DNA of 46,499 nucleotides from a virus, in the IMG/VR virus record IMGVR_UViG_3300028559_001225, positions 1 to 46,499 of that record. One strand, given 5' to 3'. This document shows positions 35,633 through 42,560 of this stretch, one piece after another. Both the position numbers and the translations under genes were made by a program. Numbering within the stretch: position 1 is the stretch's first letter; every line of letters starts with the position of its first letter. Below the pieces are notes generated by a model that was given only the letters and a program-made list of their open reading frames with translations, did not search any database and had not been told where the DNA came from.

Positions 35633-35636
35633 AATA

Positions 35637-36527
35637 TCACCCCTGTAGTATTTTTTGTACTGCACGATCTTTGAGCTTGGCTTCGACCATGATGATTGTA
35701 CGCTTGTCACCTATGCCATGTAGCACAGAGTCTAAATCACGTTGTAAGATGTAGTCTGCGTGGGCATGGGCGCCATCTGGACTGCGCTCGGAAGATAAGT
35801 GTAGCTTGGGCATGCGGCTGCCCCATGTGCTGAGAGCAAACTGTATAGAGTCACGCAGGCTGATGCCTTGTATAGATTTTTTGTTGTAGTGAGCATTGTC
35901 GCATACAACAGGGATGCGGATGCGGTCATTGATATATACACAAGAGTCGATGCTGTGAGCGCTTTGGTCATTCTCAACCGCAAGGTACATTTGTGCAAGA
36001 GGAGAAAGAAGATTGTAGTTGTCGCAGAAAGCATCGCAAGCAGCTTTTTGTGTAGGGTATGTGGAGCGAGCGCCTACATGAATAAGTAGAGTAGGGTGAT
36101 TGTCTAGTTGCATAGCGTGCAGGATCTGTGCGAAGATATTGAGGTTTTTGATTGCATTGTCTACTACGTATGGTGTCGCACTGTTAAGCACGAAGAACTG
36201 AGAAGGGTGAAAGCTGAGAAACATATTGTATGTGTTTGCTACCTCGCCGCACTCGCGCAGGAGGGGGTAGAATTCGGCTATGTCGTAATAGCCTAGGTCA
36301 GCCATGGGCAATAAGCTGTCTGGCAAGCGATACGCACCAATGTTGTTGAGCGCATTGCGGCGCAGCAGTTGGGGCAGAGCTTTGAGGTTAGCACGAGCTT
36401 TGGCACGCAGATAGTCTCCACGTTGCTCTAGGGGCAGCTTGTTGATGTAGGTAAGGGTCGAGCCGCCACCTGTTTTAATGTCAGGATGTAGGGCAGATAT
36501 GCAAGCGTAGCCGTATACAATAGTCAC
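35637..36527 (-). CDS. uvsE: UV DNA damage endonuclease (UvsE/UVDE)
   Basis: 296 residues, TIM-barrel nuclease. YGYACIS N-terminus, LSFHPSQFFVLNS, LAVENDQ, CDNAHY, HAHADYI and IMVEAKLKDRAV reproduce the UVDE metal-binding motifs in order. It nicks DNA 5' to UV photoproducts and abasic sites, giving alternative excision repair. GTG 36527 is preferred over 36539 because AGGTGG then has an 8-nt spacer. First gene after the promoter at 36551. It is distinctly richer in G and C than the neighbouring genes, suggesting a separate origin. Confidence 0.93.
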   Translation of the reverse strand: MTIVYGYACISALHPDIKTGGGSTLTYINKLPLEQRGDYLRAKARANLKALPQLLRRNALNNIGAYRLPDSLLPMADLGYYDIAEFYPLLRECGEVANTYNMFLSFHPSQFFVLNSATPYVVDNAIKNLNIFAQILHAMQLDNHPTLLIHVGARSTYPTQKAACDAFCDNYNLLSPLAQMYLAVENDQSAHSIDSCVYINDRIRIPVVCDNAHYNKKSIQGISLRDSIQFALSTWGSRMPKLHLSSERSPDGAHAHADYILQRDLDSVLHGIGDKRTIIMVEAKLKDRAVQKILQG

Positions 36528-36550
36528 TAGTTTCACCACCTTATATAATA

Positions 36551-36579
36551 ATTATAATATATTCTAGCCCCTGTGTCAA
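36551..36579 (-). promoter_or_regulatory. Sigma-A promoter for uvsE-thyA operon
   Basis: TTGACA (36579-36574), 17 nt, TATAAT (36556-36551), then TATTATATAA. No extended -10. The TGA in the -35 is the stop codon of the upstream small gene. The transcript leader is very short (about 16 nt). Confidence 0.9.
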
Positions 36580-36767
36580 GCATCGAAAGTATCTGTGCTC
36601 ACACTTAATTCTATGATATTGTCTAGATCTCTTGCGCCTCGACGGATATATTCTTTACCACCATCCACATACATCTCACCACACTTGCACCATTTGAAGT
36701 CGTGTCTATGTCTAGACTCTACGATGTCTTTGCAGAGTTTACATTGTGCTTTGTTACAAATTATCAT
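36576..36767 (-). CDS. Small zinc-binding protein
   Basis: 63 residues. IICNKAQCKLC...ESRHRHDFKWCKCGEMYVDGG has two Cys pairs plus His residues, a pattern I recall in many Bacillota phage and prophage proteins of unknown function. ATG 36767 is chosen because AGGAG then has a 9-nt spacer. Sole gene of its transcription unit before the uvsE promoter. Confidence 0.8.
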   Translation of the reverse strand: MIICNKAQCKLCKDIVESRHRHDFKWCKCGEMYVDGGKEYIRRGARDLDNIIELSVSTDTFDA

Positions 36768-36798
36768 TGGTATCATCTCCTATTCTTGTAAATACAAA

Positions 36799-36861
36799 AA
36801 CCCCTTGAAATTTAACTTATATAATAATTATATCATATTATATCAGTTTTATCAAGGGGTT
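36799..36861 (-). terminator. Long-loop inverted repeat (terminator-like) enclosing a promoter
   Basis: AACCCCTTGA (minus 36861-36852 arm) and TCAAGGGGTT (36808-36799), 10 bp, followed on the minus strand by TTTTTG. The 43-nt loop contains the -10 of the promoter at 36827-36855, whose -35 lies in the upstream arm. Readthrough RNA could form the terminator; RNA from the internal promoter cannot because it lacks the first arm. Confidence 0.6.
36827..36855 (-). promoter_or_regulatory. Sigma-A promoter for the small zinc-protein gene
   Basis: TTGATA (36855-36850, one mismatch), 17 nt, TATAAT (36832-36827), with extended TATGA and downstream TATTATATAAG. It is nested in the inverted repeat at 36799-36861. 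Confidence 0.85.
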
Positions 36862-36876
36862 GTATGTGATTAGCTT

Positions 36877-37011
36877 CTAATCTTCTTTCTCTATCTTCTG
36901 AATATTAAGTTCAATTCCATCATGTAATCCATCTCTATATCTAAACTCTCCATAAATATACATTGTTATGGCACAGAATATTAGATTACCTATGAAAAGC
37001 CATGTTACCAT
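36877..37011 (-). CDS. Small membrane peptide (44 residues)
   Basis: ATG at 37011 overlaps the stop of the upstream gene. Residues 4-20 (WLFIGNLIFCAITMYIY) form a membrane segment; the rest is charged (YRDGLHDG...IEKED). The SD is weak, so translation is probably coupled to the upstream gene. Function unknown. Confidence 0.65.
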   Translation of the reverse strand: MVTWLFIGNLIFCAITMYIYGEFRYRDGLHDGIELNIQKIEKED

Positions 37012-37271
37012 TTAATCGCTCTTTCTCCAGAAGCGCCATACCTGACGCCTATATGGGTGATTGGTTTTTCATATCTGCGTTGCATCGCATCTAGCAATTG
37101 ATCGCCCGCATCAGACCTCATAAAGTTTTCTAGATAGGCAGAGAACTCTTGTACTGCGTATGTCATGTAAGCATCTCGTATTTGCTTCCTACTCTTTCGA
37201 GGCTTATATCTATCATACTCTGACACTTCCTGAGAAAATCTATAAGCAACCTCACGTAGATACGAATTCAT
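37005..37271 (-). CDS. Small unknown basic protein
   Basis: 88 residues, helical, with a basic patch (YKPRKSRKQIRDAY). Internal sequence has no known motif. ATG 37271 with GGGTGA at 5 nt; first gene after the promoter at 37302-37330. Confidence 0.75.
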   Translation of the reverse strand: MNSYLREVAYRFSQEVSEYDRYKPRKSRKQIRDAYMTYAVQEFSAYLENFMRSDAGDQLLDAMQRRYEKPITHIGVRYGASGERAIKW

Positions 37272-37301
37272 GCTCATCACCCTTTTTTAGATTATATAAT
37301 A

Positions 37302-37330
37302 ATTATATCATGGTTGAGGTGATTTGTCAA
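37302..37330 (-). promoter_or_regulatory. Sigma-A promoter
   Basis: TTGACA (37330-37325), 17 nt, TATAAT (37307-37302), extended CATGA and downstream TATTATATAA. The TGA of the -35 is the stop codon of the upstream GT4 gene. Drives 37271 and 37011. Confidence 0.92.
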
Positions 37331-38343
37331 TTATTTTTGGTTACTAGGTTGGCTATGAACTTGTCTGTCGCTGCGGCCCACGAATAATTATCTTTTACCC
37401 ATTGAGCGCAGATCTCTACATTTGTATCTTTCAAACGAGCTGCTTTATATACAGCGCTTTCCAGATTATCGCTCAATGCTGCAACCTCGGGACTCAGTAT
37501 CCCTCTATTGATTTCTGTGTCGAATGCAGCTACTGGAGTGCCGCAAGAAATAGATTCAATCATCACAAGTCCAAATGTATCTGTGATGCTAGGAAAAACA
37601 AAGCATGAAGCGTTTGCATAGAGTGGGGGTAGCTCCATCTGTGTTCGCGCACCCAGCCAGTCTACACGTGGATACTCTTTCTTTAACCATGGCAATTGAG
37701 GCCCGTCGCCCACAACTTTTTTACCATAAGGAACATCCAAGTCTAGAAATGCTTGCAGATTTTTTTCTGCACTAACTCTGCCCACATATAATATATATGG
37801 AACGCCTGTCGGTTTGATGTGTGAAGTATTAAATATATCTGTATTTACACCGCGAGACCACACAACTGTATTGTGTATATCATAACTAGCCAGCTCATCT
37901 TTCATAGCTGGAGTAGTGACAAATACATTAGAAGATGCCCCATGAAACCAACGTAGATAAGCATAAGTTAGTTCTTCTGGCAAACCTATTAGATTCTTGA
38001 TATATTCTGGAAACTTTGTATGGTAGGCAGTAGTGAATGGAAAGTCGTTCTTTTTACACCAACTGCGAGCGATCATTCCTAGAGTACCTTCTGTTGCAAT
38101 ATGAAGTATATCTGGTTTAATATATTGCATCAATTTGGAAAAGAGTAGTGCTGATTGAACTGGCTCGGCAATTTGTATCTCTGGATAAAACCAGAGTGGG
38201 AAGGTAGTAAAGTACTCAGAGTTTATAACATGAACTTCATACCCTCTATTCTCTAGCTCTCTCTTTGTGTTGAGTAGGGTTACTACGACACCATTTATTT
38301 GGGGCGTCCACGCATCAGTAACAATTACTATTTTCCTGCCCAT
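37327..38343 (-). CDS. GT4-family glycosyltransferase (mannosyl/glycolipid type)
   Basis: 338 residues, GT-B fold. The N-terminal VTDAWTPQINGVVVTL and VGRVSAEKNLQAFLDL then FGLVMIESISCGTPVAAF (donor-binding Glu motif) place it with GT4 enzymes related to GDP-mannose-dependent alpha-mannosyltransferases and glucosyl-diacylglycerol synthases. The upstream gene (16-nt overlap) is an LpxH-like phosphoesterase; such pairs occur together in Gram-negative genomes. Membrane-associated lipid glycosylation is inferred. Confidence 0.85.
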   Translation of the reverse strand: MGRKIVIVTDAWTPQINGVVVTLLNTKRELENRGYEVHVINSEYFTTFPLWFYPEIQIAEPVQSALLFSKLMQYIKPDILHIATEGTLGMIARSWCKKNDFPFTTAYHTKFPEYIKNLIGLPEELTYAYLRWFHGASSNVFVTTPAMKDELASYDIHNTVVWSRGVNTDIFNTSHIKPTGVPYILYVGRVSAEKNLQAFLDLDVPYGKKVVGDGPQLPWLKKEYPRVDWLGARTQMELPPLYANASCFVFPSITDTFGLVMIESISCGTPVAAFDTEINRGILSPEVAALSDNLESAVYKAARLKDTNVEICAQWVKDNYSWAAATDKFIANLVTKNN

Positions 38344-39077
38344 ATATTACCATCCTTGTCAAGGAGATACATCTTGCCATTCCAATCTTCTACAATGCAC
38401 GTACATGACTCTACCCAATCGCCTGTATTATAATAGGTGATATCGCCTAGTTGCTTTATTGCAGCTTGATGTATATGACCGCACAATATGGCATTATAAC
38501 CATTCTTTTCACACTCGTGAATAATAGCTAGCTCAAAGTTACTTATGAAATTTACAGCTTGCTTTACGTGCCTCTTTACATTCGCACTTAAGCTCCAATA
38601 TGGAAGCCCTAGTTTGCGCCGCAACCAATTTAAACTGCTGTTTAATCCAATAAGTATTTCATAACCCCAGCTGCCTAGAACAGCAAGCCAGCGAGCGTAG
38701 CGAGTTATACCATCAAACTTGTCGCCATGTAGTACCAATATTTCGCGGCCGTCAGCAGTACGATGCACACACTCATTTACTATCTCTATATCTCCTAGTG
38801 TGTAGCCATCAAACTTTCGTAGATACTCATCGTGATTCCCAGGGATCAGAAACACTGATGTACCCTCGGCTGCCTGTGCAATCACATGAGCTAGCACTTC
38901 GTTAAACGCAGAGTTCCAATATAGCTTGGCTTGAAGCCGCCAAAAATCTATAAAGTCGCCTACGATGTATAGCTGGTCTGAACTATTGTTTTGTAAAAAG
39001 TGAAGTAGCGCCGCTGCCTGTGAACTTTTAGTACCCATGTGGACATCTGAAATCCAGATCGTTCGCCATTTATTCAT
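38328..39077 (-). CDS. Metallophosphoesterase, UDP-2,3-diacylglucosamine hydrolase (LpxH)-like
   Basis: 249 residues. Calcineurin-type metal motifs: ISDVHMG, VGDFIDFW, IPGNHDEYL, LHGDKFD and CGHIHQA in order. GDFIDFW with LPYWSLSANVKRHVKQAV is characteristic of the LpxH-like group. LpxH hydrolyses UDP-diacylglucosamine in lipid A synthesis, but the relatives paired with GT4 genes have other, unknown substrates. Its presence in a phage with Gram-positive signals is unexpected. Overlaps the GT4 gene. Confidence 0.85.
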   Translation of the reverse strand: MNKWRTIWISDVHMGTKSSQAAALLHFLQNNSSDQLYIVGDFIDFWRLQAKLYWNSAFNEVLAHVIAQAAEGTSVFLIPGNHDEYLRKFDGYTLGDIEIVNECVHRTADGREILVLHGDKFDGITRYARWLAVLGSWGYEILIGLNSSLNWLRRKLGLPYWSLSANVKRHVKQAVNFISNFELAIIHECEKNGYNAILCGHIHQAAIKQLGDITYYNTGDWVESCTCIVEDWNGKMYLLDKDGNIWAGK

Positions 39078-39225
39078 TTAAATTTTCCTCTGTTTTTACA
39101 TATATATGATAGCCATTGCCCAGACAGGCATAGCACACTTCATTCTTTCCATCGAAAAGAAAGTAGCCGTGACCTCTGCACGGCTCACATACTTCTTTAT
39201 GAGTATTGCTGTGTATCTCCTTCAT
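39070..39225 (-). CDS. Small CxxCxGxG (DnaJ-type zinc finger) protein
   Basis: 51 residues with two DnaJ-like repeats, CEPCRGHG and CYACLGNG, enough to bind one zinc. GGAGG lies 7 nt before the ATG. Overlaps both neighbours. Such minimal proteins may mimic chaperone zinc domains; function unknown. Confidence 0.82.
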   Translation of the reverse strand: MKEIHSNTHKEVCEPCRGHGYFLFDGKNEVCYACLGNGYHIYVKTEENLNE

Positions 39226-39400
39226 CCACAAACCTCCAAGATTCAATTAGCTCTTGTGTAGAGGCTGGAGTCGTGCGAACCTTTATGCACGTTCCATCAG
39301 AAAAGAACTCATTGAACTCGACAACAACCCCATTGAGGAAAGGGGCAATTCTACCCCTTGTCCCTGTAGCTTTATGTTCGACAAGTTGTCCCCATATCAT
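39197..39400 (-). CDS. Small unknown beta-type protein
   Basis: 67 residues. GQLVEHKATGTRGRIAPFLNG then VVVEFNEFF suggests a small beta-barrel. Start overlaps the DUF932 gene stop by ATGA; no SD seen. Confidence 0.7.
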   Translation of the reverse strand: MIWGQLVEHKATGTRGRIAPFLNGVVVEFNEFFSDGTCIKVRTTPASTQELIESWRFVDEGDTQQYS

Positions 39401-40335
39401 TGTAGTAATAACTCGTATGCATCATCAAACAGAGCTTCCCCCGCAGCCAGCTTAGCCCATCGGTTGGACTTGTAACTTGCAGTCTGTCGTCTTGGAGTAG
39501 TATGCCCCACATAGTCGCTCACAGCGTTTAAAACGCCCCATGCAGTGCCTCTAAATCGTTGCAGGTCATCCGCCCCATAGGCTGTGATGATGCCCTGTTT
39601 CTGGGCTAATACAGAAGCCTGAGCACGTGGAGTCGAGCCAGTTTCAATAGGGAGTAGAGATTCTAGAATTTCGTTGAAGCGATCTGGCGACACAGGCTTT
39701 TGAGCCAAGAAATCTGCTTCTTCTTCGAGTCGCACGATGTAGCGATCCGCTAATTCTAGTGTTGATTGGGCTGTGTTTAGTCGTGCATTGATATCGCCCA
39801 CATGGGGTGTGGACCAAGAGCGTCGCGCCCCACGTAGTGCAATGTTCAGAGTGTTCTGGCACACGACACGAATAGGCGTCATTAGAACGCGCACAGCACC
39901 TGTACCATCGTGAGAGTTAATAAAGCATAGATAAGGCTCAAAGGCATCACCTAGAAGGCTCATAGAGCGGTTCATGCGTGCCAACATCCAAACTTGACGC
40001 CCACCCTTTAGACTTCCCGCAGTTTCATATCGCACGTCACCATCGCCCACAAGCAAATCTGTGAAGGCAAAGGCTTCGTGATTCTGTACGATTTTATATC
40101 TGTCTGATACGATGCCCAGTAAAGATTGGTCTGAGCTGCGTATATTACCTACATAACCATCTACTAAGAGTTTGACTCCTTCGTGTTCTAAATAGATGGG
40201 CGTTGGATTCACAGTCCAGTCTAGACCGCTGCGCCTCAAGGCTTCTGCTGAATTTGGAGCTTCGTCTAAAACTTCGCCTAATCCATGCCATGGCTTTTCC
40301 CGAACTGTGAACATTGTTTCGATGTTTGCTGGCAC
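39397..40335 (-). CDS. DUF932 phage/plasmid-like protein
   Basis: 312 residues. N-terminal PANIETMFTVREKPWHGLG, then FINSHDGTGAVRVLMTPIRVVCQNTLNIAL, are hallmarks of the DUF932 family (TIGR03299-like), common in phages and plasmids and of unknown function. GTG 40335 is preferred over 40344 because N-termini of the family start with PANIETM and AGGTGAG gives better spacing. It lies in the operon from the promoter at 41192. Confidence 0.88.
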   Translation of the reverse strand: MPANIETMFTVREKPWHGLGEVLDEAPNSAEALRRSGLDWTVNPTPIYLEHEGVKLLVDGYVGNIRSSDQSLLGIVSDRYKIVQNHEAFAFTDLLVGDGDVRYETAGSLKGGRQVWMLARMNRSMSLLGDAFEPYLCFINSHDGTGAVRVLMTPIRVVCQNTLNIALRGARRSWSTPHVGDINARLNTAQSTLELADRYIVRLEEEADFLAQKPVSPDRFNEILESLLPIETGSTPRAQASVLAQKQGIITAYGADDLQRFRGTAWGVLNAVSDYVGHTTPRRQTASYKSNRWAKLAAGEALFDDAYELLLQ

Positions 40336-40336
40336 A

Positions 40337-40510
40337 CTACTCACCTACCCCTATAAGAGTTTCTAGCTCATACTTTACTTGCTCTACATCTGATTCGTCG
40401 AGTAGGCGCCGCAGCCTATTCAACTTGTACGCTAGGGCCAGTAAATGCACCCTAGCATCGTCGTATTCACCATCATCTAGTGCATTGCCTAGCATGAATA
40501 GTTCGCTCAT
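40337..40510 (-). CDS. Small unknown acidic helical protein (57 residues)
   Basis: Too short for most gene callers. Helical with an Arg/Leu core (LAYKLNRLRRLLDES). ATG 40510 overlaps the upstream stop by ATGA and its stop abuts the DUF932 gene start. Confidence 0.75.
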   Translation of the reverse strand: MSELFMLGNALDDGEYDDARVHLLALAYKLNRLRRLLDESDVEQVKYELETLIGVGE

Positions 40511-40869
40511 ACAAGAATATATTTCTTAGGCGAGCCGCCAAGGTCTGTAAGGAAGCCAGAGTCTACTAATTTCTTGATACGAGAAGGAACTTGTCGAGCA
40601 GTAAGACCGTCGATGAGTGGACTCAAATCTTTGTTTTGGAATTCTGTTGCGTCAAAGTTCTTGCGAATGACGTCAAGGATACGGTGTAGCTCTGCGTCAT
40701 TGATTTTTGATTTAGGTTTGCTCTTAGTTGTAGGGGTTGAGCCGCCCTGCCAGCTAGCAAGGGGAGCTGTGTCAGCGTTAATGTCTAATTGAGTTACCAA
40801 GGTGGAAACATCCTCTCCATGTAAATTATTAATATTGTCTAATAAGAATTGCTTTTGTGCATCACTCAT
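40507..40869 (-). CDS. Small protein with a winged-helix-like C-terminus
   Basis: 120 residues. The N-terminus is helical, a Ser/Lys-rich linker follows (TPTTKSKPKSK), and the last 50 residues (LTARQVPSRIKKLVDSGFLTDLGGSPKKYILV) resemble a winged helix-turn-helix. A transcription-regulator role in the early region is possible; no DNA target known. ATGA overlaps on both sides. Confidence 0.75.
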   Translation of the reverse strand: MSDAQKQFLLDNINNLHGEDVSTLVTQLDINADTAPLASWQGGSTPTTKSKPKSKINDAELHRILDVIRKNFDATEFQNKDLSPLIDGLTARQVPSRIKKLVDSGFLTDLGGSPKKYILV

Positions 40870-41159
40870 ATTGTAACAACCCCCTCATTGCAGCGATTAC
40901 ATAGCTCCTGTGCGGCTTCGATACTATTAAATCTGATTAGTAGACCTAGGTACTTGTTGGTAATACCAGAACGATTAGTTTCTATTTTTACTGCAGTACC
41001 ATAGGTCGTTTTTAGAAAATACACATAGTCGAATATAGAGGAAATCTTCAATGCTCGTGCTGGATACTTCCATGTGTCGAAGTTGTGATAGTCCTTACGA
41101 CGAACTACATAATGATATTCTCCAAATAGAGTGGGCGGGACTTTGTCTACCTCGTACAT
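40866..41159 (-). CDS. Small unknown protein, paralogue of the 26882-27172 gene
   Basis: 97 residues. The segment FDYVYFLKTTYGTAVKIET...LLIRFNSIEAAQELCNRCNEG matches the second half of the 26882 protein by eye. AGGAGG precedes the ATG. First gene after the promoter at 41192. Confidence 0.75.
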   Translation of the reverse strand: MYEVDKVPPTLFGEYHYVVRRKDYHNFDTWKYPARALKISSIFDYVYFLKTTYGTAVKIETNRSGITNKYLGLLIRFNSIEAAQELCNRCNEGVVTI

Positions 41160-41191
41160 TGAATTTCCTCCTAATTAATTATTATATAATA

Positions 41192-41220
41192 ATTATATCA
41201 TAGGTTAGTCATTCTGTCAA
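41192..41220 (-). promoter_or_regulatory. Sigma-A promoter
   Basis: TTGACA (41220-41215), 17 nt, TATAAT (41197-41192), extended TATGA and downstream TATTATATAAT. The TGA of the extended -10 is also the stop codon of the small ORF at 41198. Drives the 41159 to 37327 operon. Confidence 0.92.
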
Positions 41221-41353
41221 TATCAATTATGATCAACTGTACGAAAGGAGTAGTGAGCACGCTCATATAATGAGTGGAGGCCCAGCGAAATTTAAAGCGA
41301 CCCGAAAAGAAAGAAAAGATAAAAAGTTGGCGGCCCAGCTTGAACGATCTCAT
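41198..41353 (-). CDS. Candidate small protein (51 residues)
   Basis: ATG 41353 overlaps the upstream stop by ATGA. The sequence is Phe/Arg-rich early (RQLFIFSFFSGRFKFRW) with an Ile/Val-rich end. No SD of its own. An opposing plus-strand ORF (41270-41470) overlaps it. Confidence 0.45.
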   Translation of the reverse strand: MRSFKLGRQLFIFSFFSGRFKFRWASTHYMSVLTTPFVQLIIIDIDRMTNL

Positions 41354-41577
41354 ACTTGTAGGAACATTCCTATAAGTAGCATGGTTAGGACAACACCAGA
41401 GAAGATTAGTACCAAGCTGGGGATGATGCGGTCAGTCCAGCGTTCGCTGTATTTACCCTTAGAGATTTGAGTCATGACCTCTAATAGGATGTCAGCGGTT
41501 TTTGTGTCTTCTTGTTTTAGTAGTTCTTGTACGTGATAGTTGAGGCCGCGCAGTAGTCTTCTGCGATTGATGGTCAT
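41350..41577 (-). CDS. Small single-pass membrane protein
   Basis: 75 residues. The N-terminal 45 are charged and helical; residues about 50-75 (IIPSLVLIFSGVVLTMLLIGMFL) form a membrane segment at the C-terminus. ATGA overlaps on both sides. Tail-anchored type; function unknown. Confidence 0.75.
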   Translation of the reverse strand: MTINRRRLLRGLNYHVQELLKQEDTKTADILLEVMTQISKGKYSERWTDRIIPSLVLIFSGVVLTMLLIGMFLQV

Positions 41578-41777
41578 TCTACGTCTACCTCCACAGTAAG
41601 TAATCTGACGTCAACAGCGTCAGATGTTTGCTTTAGCTCTGTTAATAGTTGGGCGTACTTGAATTCAAAATATGTGTCTAGTTCTTCTTTATCAAGGGAG
41701 AGAATGAAGTCTTCTGTAGACCCTGTGATATGCCACTTGAATTGTATCTCGTTGGTGATAGTGATTATCGTTCTCAC
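41574..41777 (-). CDS. Small unknown protein
   Basis: 67 residues with no motif I recognise. GTG start near 41777, poorly supported by an SD, 3 nt after the glycosyltransferase stop. Confidence 0.65.
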   Translation of the reverse strand: MRTIITITNEIQFKWHITGSTEDFILSLDKEELDTYFEFKYAQLLTELKQTSDAVDVRLLTVEVDVE

Positions 41778-41780
41778 ACC

Positions 41781-42434
41781 CTATGTGAATATTTGTTGTA
41801 GGTCTGCGCCTTCTGCTTCTTTCTGGCGGATGTAGTTTACAAAGTGTTCTTCACCAAATTCAGTTGGGCCCACATGGCCGAACTGCATACCTGTATCACA
41901 GTACATTGGGATTCCAGCTTCCTTGAGCTTGTAACAGAATGTCAAGTCTTCGCCTAGGCCTGGCATTGGATCAAAGTAGGGGCCCTTCACCTTATCAAAT
42001 ACTTCGCGGCTGATGTAGGCACATGCCATACCCGCGCCCTCAATCTCTAAAAGAGTGTTGTTCTGATATTGGATGGGGACTTGTAATGCGGGCTTGCCAT
42101 CTTCGCCAATATCTACTTTTGTATAAAAGCATGGCTGATAGGGTGGAACTCGCTTAAACGCCTTTGCTGTAACAAAAGGCTTTTTAAAGTAAGCTAATCG
42201 ATCAACTGCCTCGTGGTGAAAGGTCATGTCGCTGTCGATCATTACAAGTGCATCATGTCCTGATTTTAGAAAAGCCTCAACAATACTTTCACGAGCTTGG
42301 TACACTAGTGAGTTTTGTACGAACATAAAATCGTAGCTATTGTAAGTTGAGCGATGATTGGCTAGCCGCACAAAACTGATGAATGTAGGTAGCTCGACTG
42401 GTCGATGAACAGGTGATGCAATTAAAATCTTCAT
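41781..42434 (-). CDS. GT-A glycosyltransferase-like protein
   Basis: 217 residues. ILIASPVHRPVE, then FVQNSLVYQAR, ALVMIDSDMTF (DSD donor site) and GAGMACAYISREVFD...LGEDLTFCYKLKEAG give a GT2-like layout. Such small stand-alone enzymes occur in phages, where they may modify DNA or virion glycans. AAGGAG precedes the ATG. First main gene after the promoter at 42532, following a putative leader ORF. Confidence 0.78.
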   Translation of the reverse strand: MKILIASPVHRPVELPTFISFVRLANHRSTYNSYDFMFVQNSLVYQARESIVEAFLKSGHDALVMIDSDMTFHHEAVDRLAYFKKPFVTAKAFKRVPPYQPCFYTKVDIGEDGKPALQVPIQYQNNTLLEIEGAGMACAYISREVFDKVKGPYFDPMPGLGEDLTFCYKLKEAGIPMYCDTGMQFGHVGPTEFGEEHFVNYIRQKEAEGADLQQIFT

Positions 42435-42452
42435 GTGTTTCTCCTTTATTTG

Positions 42453-42521
42453 TTATTCTGATAGGACGATGTGCAAGCAAAAAATGACAAGAAAGAAAAA
42501 AAGAAAAGTCAACAAGCACAT
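42453..42521 (-). CDS. Putative hydrophobic leader peptide (22 residues)
   Basis: ATG 42521 lies only a few nt from the expected transcript start, with AGGA 3 nt before it. Almost every residue is Leu, Phe, Val, Ile or Cys up to a charged end (SE). The frame spans most of a 15-nt-arm inverted repeat (GATAG/CTATC, ATGTGC/GCACAT) between promoter and glycosyltransferase gene. Confidence 0.4.
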   Translation of the reverse strand: MCLLTFLFFFLVIFCLHIVLSE

Positions 42522-42531
42522 CTATCCTTTC

Positions 42532-42560
42532 ATTATATCATAATTATTATGTTTTGTCAA
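42532..42560 (-). promoter_or_regulatory. Sigma-A promoter
   Basis: TTGACA (42560-42555), 17 nt, TATAAT (42537-42532), with TATGA before the -10. The TGA of the -35 is the stop codon of the upstream gene. Drives the 42434 to 41198 operon with a leader of about 90 nt. Confidence 0.9.

Noticed and set aside
35732-36089. Shadow ORFs on both strands within uvsE
   Set aside because: They arise from the higher GC content of uvsE; UVDE motifs define the real frame.
36799-36861. Possible riboswitch in the leader of the small zinc-protein gene
   Set aside because: The repeat arm lies upstream of the expected transcription start, so it cannot fold in the leader RNA; a readthrough terminator explains it better.
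41270-41470. Plus-strand ORF of 66 codons starting near a GGAG
   Set aside because: The SD-like element is about 20 nt from the ATG, the second half is antisense to a well-supported membrane-protein gene, and no other plus-strand gene exists in the window.
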